Source: an uncultured Flavobacteriales bacterium | GTDB lineage: Bacteria > Bacteroidota > Bacteroidia > Flavobacteriales_D > Sanyastnellaceae | DNA: 42,764 nucleotides | Direction of reading: 5' to 3' | Assembly: GCA_937967465.1 (NCBI GenBank) | Contig: CALBSW010000039.1 | Coordinates: 1-42,764, forward strand | Shown: piece by piece, positions 39,844 to 42,764 of the stretch | Position numbering within the stretch: the first letter of the stretch is position 1 | Layout of the letters: each line of letters begins with the position of its first letter | Notes under the pieces: model-generated | The model's database searches: none | What the model saw: only the letters and a program-made list of their open reading frames with translations | What the model was told of the DNA's origin: nothing | Translations under genes and position numbers: made by a program

Positions 39844-40995
39844 ATGCGCGTGGTCGTTGGACTTTCAGGGGGTGTCGACAGCAGTGTCGCGGCCCATTTG
39901 CTCCAGGAGCAGGGCCATGAGGTCATCGGCTTGTTCATGCGCAATTGGGTCGACGACTCGGTCACCATCGACAACGCCTGCCCTTGGGTCGACGATGCCA
40001 ATGATGCCCTGCTTGTGGCCCAGCACCTCGGCATTCCATTCCAGGTCATCGACCTGTCCGACGCCTACCGCGCCCGGATCGTGGACCACATGTTTGCGGA
40101 ATACGCCGCCGGCAGGACGCCCAACCCCGATGTGCTCTGCAACCGGGAAATCAAGTTTGACCTCTTCCGCGCCGCGGCCAAGCAACTCGGTGCGGATGCC
40201 GTGGCCACGGGACATTACTGCCGGCGAAACACCACGAGCGAGGGCATGCACCAACTGCTGGCGGGTGTCGATGGCAACAAGGACCAGAGCTATTTCCTGT
40301 GCCAAGTGCAACAGGACCAATTGGCCGACGCCTTGTTCCCCGTAGGTGAGCTCGAAAAGCCCGAGGTGCGGCGGATCGCTGAATCCATCGGCCTGCCCAC
40401 CGCCCACAAAAAAGACAGCCAAGGACTTTGCTTCGTGGGCAAGGTGAAGCTCCCTGAATTTCTGCAGCAACAGCTCGAGGTCCAGCACGGTCCGATCCTC
40501 GAAGTGCCCGCCTCCGCCGTGCAACCCGGCGCACACCCTTGGTCTGCGCCCGAGTTCGCACATGCCGATGCCGTGGAGGTCGGCACCCATCCCGGCGCCC
40601 ACTTCTTCACCATCGGACAACGGCGCGGGCTGAATGTCGGCGGGCATGTGGAGCCCCTCTTTGTCATCGGCAAGGACATGGAGCGCAACGCATTGTATGT
40701 CGGGGAATCCGACCGCCACCCCGGACTGATTCGGTCCGGATTGTCCATGGCCTCAGAGGACGTCCATTGGATTCGCCCCGATCGCGCTCCGGAACCCGCT
40801 GCCCCCATAAAGGTGCTGGCCAGGTTCCGGTACCGTCAACCTTTGCAACCGGCCACCCTCACGTTGGGCATTCCCGGTGAGCCGGCCACCCTGGTTTTTG
40901 AGTCGCCCCAAAGCGGCATCGCATCCGGACAGTTTGCCGCATGGCACGACGCAGAGACTGGCGAGGAAGTGCTCGGCAGCGGCGTCATTGCTTGA
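39844..40995 (+). CDS. mnmA: tRNA-specific 2-thiouridylase MnmA
   Basis: Adds sulfur to U34 of Lys, Glu and Gln tRNAs, using ATP and a sulfur relay. 383 aa. The PP-loop ATPase motif is VVVGLSGGVDSSVAAHLL. The catalytic Cys pair is in PNPDVLCNREIKF and QGLCFVGKV. The tRNA-binding and C-terminal beta-barrel domains follow (HFFTIGQRRGLNVGG; VLARFRYRQP). The insert CPWVDDANDALLVAQHLG is typical of the Bacteroidota form. It is a single-gene unit, divergent from the sigma factor and convergent with the GT2 gene, with its stop codon inside a hairpin shared with the GT2 stop. Confidence 0.97.
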   Translation: MRVVVGLSGGVDSSVAAHLLQEQGHEVIGLFMRNWVDDSVTIDNACPWVDDANDALLVAQHLGIPFQVIDLSDAYRARIVDHMFAEYAAGRTPNPDVLCNREIKFDLFRAAAKQLGADAVATGHYCRRNTTSEGMHQLLAGVDGNKDQSYFLCQVQQDQLADALFPVGELEKPEVRRIAESIGLPTAHKKDSQGLCFVGKVKLPEFLQQQLEVQHGPILEVPASAVQPGAHPWSAPEFAHADAVEVGTHPGAHFFTIGQRRGLNVGGHVEPLFVIGKDMERNALYVGESDRHPGLIRSGLSMASEDVHWIRPDRAPEPAAPIKVLARFRYRQPLQPATLTLGIPGEPATLVFESPQSGIASGQFAAWHDAETGEEVLGSGVIA

Positions 40996-41014
40996 ATCCG
41001 GCGCGCGGATTCAA
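40992..41014. terminator. Perfect palindromic hairpin containing both convergent stop codons (mnmA / GT2)
   Basis: 9-bp perfect arms ttgaatccg / cggattcaa with a 5-nt loop gcgcg. The mnmA TGA is at 40993-40995 and the GT2 stop (TCA on this strand) is at 41011-41013, so each arm includes one stop codon. There is no U-tract on either side, so it is a poor classical terminator. It may protect the 3' ends or stop transcription with another factor. Confidence 0.55.
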
Positions 41015-41994
41015 ATGCGGTCTTTCAGCAAGTAGTGATTGCGGCCGGGCGCATTGCGCGTGACCAATTCTCCCAGGAAACCGGCCAGGAAGAGTTGAAC
41101 CCCCATGACCATGAAGACCAAGGCGACGTAGAACGCACTGATGTCGGCGATGTTCTTGGCCTCGATTCCTTGGCTGATGGCCCACAGCTTGTAGCCCCCA
41201 ATGGCGCCAAACAAGCCAAAGCCCACAAAAAACATGAGCGTACCGAGCACGCCGAAGAGGTGCATGGGCTTGTGGCCGAAGCGGCCAATGAAAGCGATGG
41301 TCAGCAAATCGAGGAAGCCATTGACGAACCGCTCGAGACCGAATTTCGTCGTGCCGTATTTCCTGGCGCGGTGCTGAACCACTTGCTCCCCAATCTTCGA
41401 AAAGCCCGCTTGCTTGGCGAGAACGGGGATGTAACGGTGCATTTCCCCATTGACTTCCACCGCCCGAACCACCTCCCTGCGGTAGGCTTTCAGTCCGCAA
41501 TTGAAGTCGTGCAGGTGAATGCCGCTGACCTTGCGGGTGGCCCAGTTGTACACCTTGGTGGGCAGGGTCTTGCTCAGCGGGTCGTACCGCTTCTTCTTCC
41601 AGCCACTGACCAGGTCAAAGCCCTCTTCCAGCACCTTGCGCTCCAACTCGAGCACCTCATCCGGACTGTCCTGCAAATCGGCATCCATGGTGATGACCAC
41701 AGCTCCCCGGACCACGCGGAAGCCGGTGTGAAGCGCAGCGCTTTTGCCTTGATTTCGGGCAAAACTGATCCCCACCACCCGATTCGGGTAGGTCGACTTG
41801 AGCTGCTGGACGACCTCCCAGGAGCCATCGGTGGATCCGTCATCCACGAAGACCACTTCGTAGTCGCGTTCGGCGAGGACCCGATCGATCCACGCCATCA
41901 ACTCCGGCAAGCTCTCCTCCTCATTGAACAGAGGAACCACGATGCTCAGGTCGAGCTCGGGGCGGGCCGAAGCAGTCAGGTCATTCGTGTCCAC
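41011..41994 (-). CDS. GT2 glycosyltransferase with two C-terminal membrane helices (DPM1/ArnC/GtrB-like)
   Basis: 327 aa. The GT-A domain has LDLSIVVPLFNEEESLPELM, VVFVDDGSTDGSWEVVQ, the metal-binding DADLQD, FNCGLKAYRREV and the base-region HRARKYGTTKFG. Two membrane helices follow (MHLFGVLGTLMFFVGFGLFG and FYVALVFMVMGVQLFLAGF). Relatives transfer glucose, mannose or aminoarabinose to undecaprenyl or dolichyl phosphate for later surface modification. The start is GTG 41994, with TATCTTGC 24 nt upstream. It is 39 nt downstream of DUF4199, a pairing common in Bacteroidota. Confidence 0.94.
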   Translation of the reverse strand: MDTNDLTASARPELDLSIVVPLFNEEESLPELMAWIDRVLAERDYEVVFVDDGSTDGSWEVVQQLKSTYPNRVVGISFARNQGKSAALHTGFRVVRGAVVITMDADLQDSPDEVLELERKVLEEGFDLVSGWKKKRYDPLSKTLPTKVYNWATRKVSGIHLHDFNCGLKAYRREVVRAVEVNGEMHRYIPVLAKQAGFSKIGEQVVQHRARKYGTTKFGLERFVNGFLDLLTIAFIGRFGHKPMHLFGVLGTLMFFVGFGLFGAIGGYKLWAISQGIEAKNIADISAFYVALVFMVMGVQLFLAGFLGELVTRNAPGRNHYLLKDRI

Positions 41995-42018
41995 GGAAGG
42001 TTGTCTTGGATGGAACCT

Positions 42019-42026
42019 GCAAGATA
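42019..42026 (-). promoter_or_regulatory. Putative -7 element TATCTTGC of the GT2 gene
   Basis: TAnnTTG box on the minus strand, 24 nt before the GTG at 41994, in the gap after DUF4199. Confidence 0.4.
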
Positions 42027-42033
42027 CGACCGC

Positions 42034-42648
42034 TTATCCCTTGAACCCGTCTGACTCGGCCGGACGACGGAGGATGGCTGCCACCACCAAAGCCACAATG
42101 GCCACCCACAGCATGCCGGTCAATGCGTCCACCGCTTGCCCACCCGGGGAGATGGACCACACGGCCTGGTCACGGATCAGCTCCTCCATGGACATCCCCC
42201 CGATTTCAGCGGGCATGCCCCCGTCCAAACCGAAGGCCGCGAAGGCCTCCATGGATTTCCCGAGCACGAGATCGGCATACGCGTCCACCAGATCCGGACG
42301 GAGAATTTGAAAAAACACCAGCAAAAAGAGGTTGTACCCCATGCGGGCCAACCAACCCGCCAAAAACGCCAAACCAAAGGCGCGCCCGAAGGCCAAACCG
42401 CCTTCTTCCCGGCGCACCGTCAACAACACCATCACCATGACCGCCACGACGACCATCAAGACGTAGGGTGTCGACCAATTGCCCAGCAACCAATCAAACT
42501 GAATCAGGTAAGCGACAACGTAGCCCGCCATGACAAGAAGGCCGCCGGCGAGGGCATGGCCCCACAGCGCGGAAGGGATGATCGGGTGCGCAGTGTCCTT
42601 GGCGGCACCGGCCTGTTCGGGTTGTTCAGAATCCGAGGCGTTGAACAT
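42034..42648 (-). CDS. DUF4199 membrane protein
   Basis: 204-aa integral membrane protein with about four helices (ALAGGLLVMAGYVVAYLIQF, LMVVVAVMVMVLLTVRREEG, FLAGWLARMGYNLFLLVFFQ, LWVAIVALVVAAIL). The pattern of a helix pair, a cytoplasmic RREEGGLAFGRAFGLAF stretch and a long extracytoplasmic loop before the last helix fits DUF4199, a Bacteroidota family of unknown function regularly found next to this GT2 type. It may support lipid-linked sugar transfer or flipping (inference from context). The start is ATG 42648. Its promoter region is divergent from ffs. Confidence 0.88.
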   Translation of the reverse strand: MFNASDSEQPEQAGAAKDTAHPIIPSALWGHALAGGLLVMAGYVVAYLIQFDWLLGNWSTPYVLMVVVAVMVMVLLTVRREEGGLAFGRAFGLAFLAGWLARMGYNLFLLVFFQILRPDLVDAYADLVLGKSMEAFAAFGLDGGMPAEIGGMSMEELIRDQAVWSISPGGQAVDALTGMLWVAIVALVVAAILRRPAESDGFKG

Positions 42649-42670
42649 GGGGTCGAATGATGTTGCCCGA

Positions 42671-42678
42671 CGAAAATA
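42671..42678 (-). promoter_or_regulatory. Putative -7 element TATTTTCG of the DUF4199 gene
   Basis: TAnnTTcG on the minus strand, 22 nt before the ATG at 42648, 20 bp from the oppositely oriented ffs core. Confidence 0.4.
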
Positions 42679-42698
42679 CACTTCCCCCCTTCCTGCGC

Positions 42699-42706
42699 TA
42701 CATTTG
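42699..42706 (+). promoter_or_regulatory. -7 element TACATTTG of ffs
   Basis: Perfect TAnnTTTG core on the plus strand, directly before the SRP RNA 5' region. Confidence 0.65.
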
Positions 42707-42710
42707 CAGC

Positions 42711-42764
42711 GGAGGGCAAGTCTCCCACGGCCAGCTCCCACTGAATCCCCCAGGGCCGGAAGGC
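42711..42764 (+). ncRNA. ffs: SRP RNA (4.5S-type, small bacterial), 5' half, cut by window edge
   Basis: The segment ends in CCCCCAGGGCCGGAAGGC, the 5' part of the universally conserved SRP domain IV loop that binds Ffh (the GGxCCGGAAGGxAGCA signature, with the AGCA falling just past the edge). The preceding CAGCTCCCACTGAAT matches small Bacteroidota SRP RNAs. A perfect TACATTTG promoter core is 4 nt upstream. The RNA targets the SRP to signal sequences for co-translational insertion. The 5' end is estimated; the 3' half lies outside. Confidence 0.82.

Noticed and set aside
1..42764. tRNA genes, transposases, integrases, toxin-antitoxin or defence genes
   Set aside because: None was recognised on either strand; the gene content is core metabolic, envelope and informational.

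Overview
The window is a gene-dense stretch of a GC-rich Bacteroidota chromosome, most likely an uncultivated, probably marine, member of Flavobacteriales or a near relative. Three kinds of evidence support this. First, it carries type IX secretion (T9SS) hallmarks: a CHU_C/gliding-motility C-terminal domain, a degenerate type A sorting domain, PKD/CUB/SprB-like adhesin modules and a Cys-rich DDGSC linker. Second, gene pairs and orders typical of the phylum are present: recF-DUF721, a TPR protein before ribH, and DUF4199 before a GT2. Third, there are Bacteroidota-type TAnnTTTG promoter cores and almost no Shine-Dalgarno sequences. I see no phage, insertion sequence, CRISPR array, tRNA or rRNA. 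The window reads as core chromosome, not an island.

Left part (1-9.5 kb): a very long envelope protein (minus strand, running off the left edge) ends in the window in a 27-bp tandem repeat encoding an Ala/Glu helix. Divergent from it is the proline-catabolic pruA. A bidirectional terminator separates pruA from an unusual nucleoid-type protein with AT-hooks, a winged-helix-like core and a histone-H1-like tail. The RNase P RNA gene (rnpB) follows, with its promoter overlapping the end of an M28-peptidase lipoprotein gene. A divergent TolB/PD40-type lipoprotein and an RluE-like rRNA pseudouridine synthase come next.

Middle (9.5-24.5 kb): a Tat-exported GH109-type glycosidase converges on a minus-strand row made of a 2,4-dienoyl-CoA reductase (fadH-like), a secreted FG-GAP/ASPIC/dockerin-like protein and an unrecognised 1500-residue exported protein. 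Divergent from the last is a CapD/FlaA1-type nucleotide-sugar dehydratase, in a tight plus-strand operon with a small unknown gene, a YigZ/IMPACT protein and a secreted PHB-depolymerase-like esterase. A methyltransferase ends 1 nt away on the opposite strand, downstream of recF and DUF721 (DciA-like).

Right part (26-42.8 kb): a plus-strand run contains a membrane TPR protein, ribH, a GT22-like glycosyltransferase, a DUF2461 protein, an M1 metallopeptidase, bioY and an LTA4-hydrolase-like M1 lipoprotein. A second bidirectional terminator follows. On the minus strand, an ECF-type sigma factor is translationally coupled to a one-pass membrane protein with PKD domains and a CHU_C-like C-terminus, and a 1271-aa CHU_C adhesin gene lies just downstream. 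This looks like an envelope or secretion-sensing regulatory locus. mnmA converges on a GT2 glycosyltransferase, with both stop codons inside one perfect hairpin. The window ends with DUF4199 and, divergent from it, the first half of the SRP RNA gene (ffs), cut by the right edge.

The most interesting items are the sigma/PKD-CHU_C/adhesin locus, the recurring TAnnTT(T/G/C)(G/C) box only 4-9 nt before many start codons (suggesting leaderless or very short-leader mRNAs), the three-part nucleoid protein with a nearby palindrome, the giant unknown exported protein, and the palindrome holding two opposing stop codons.
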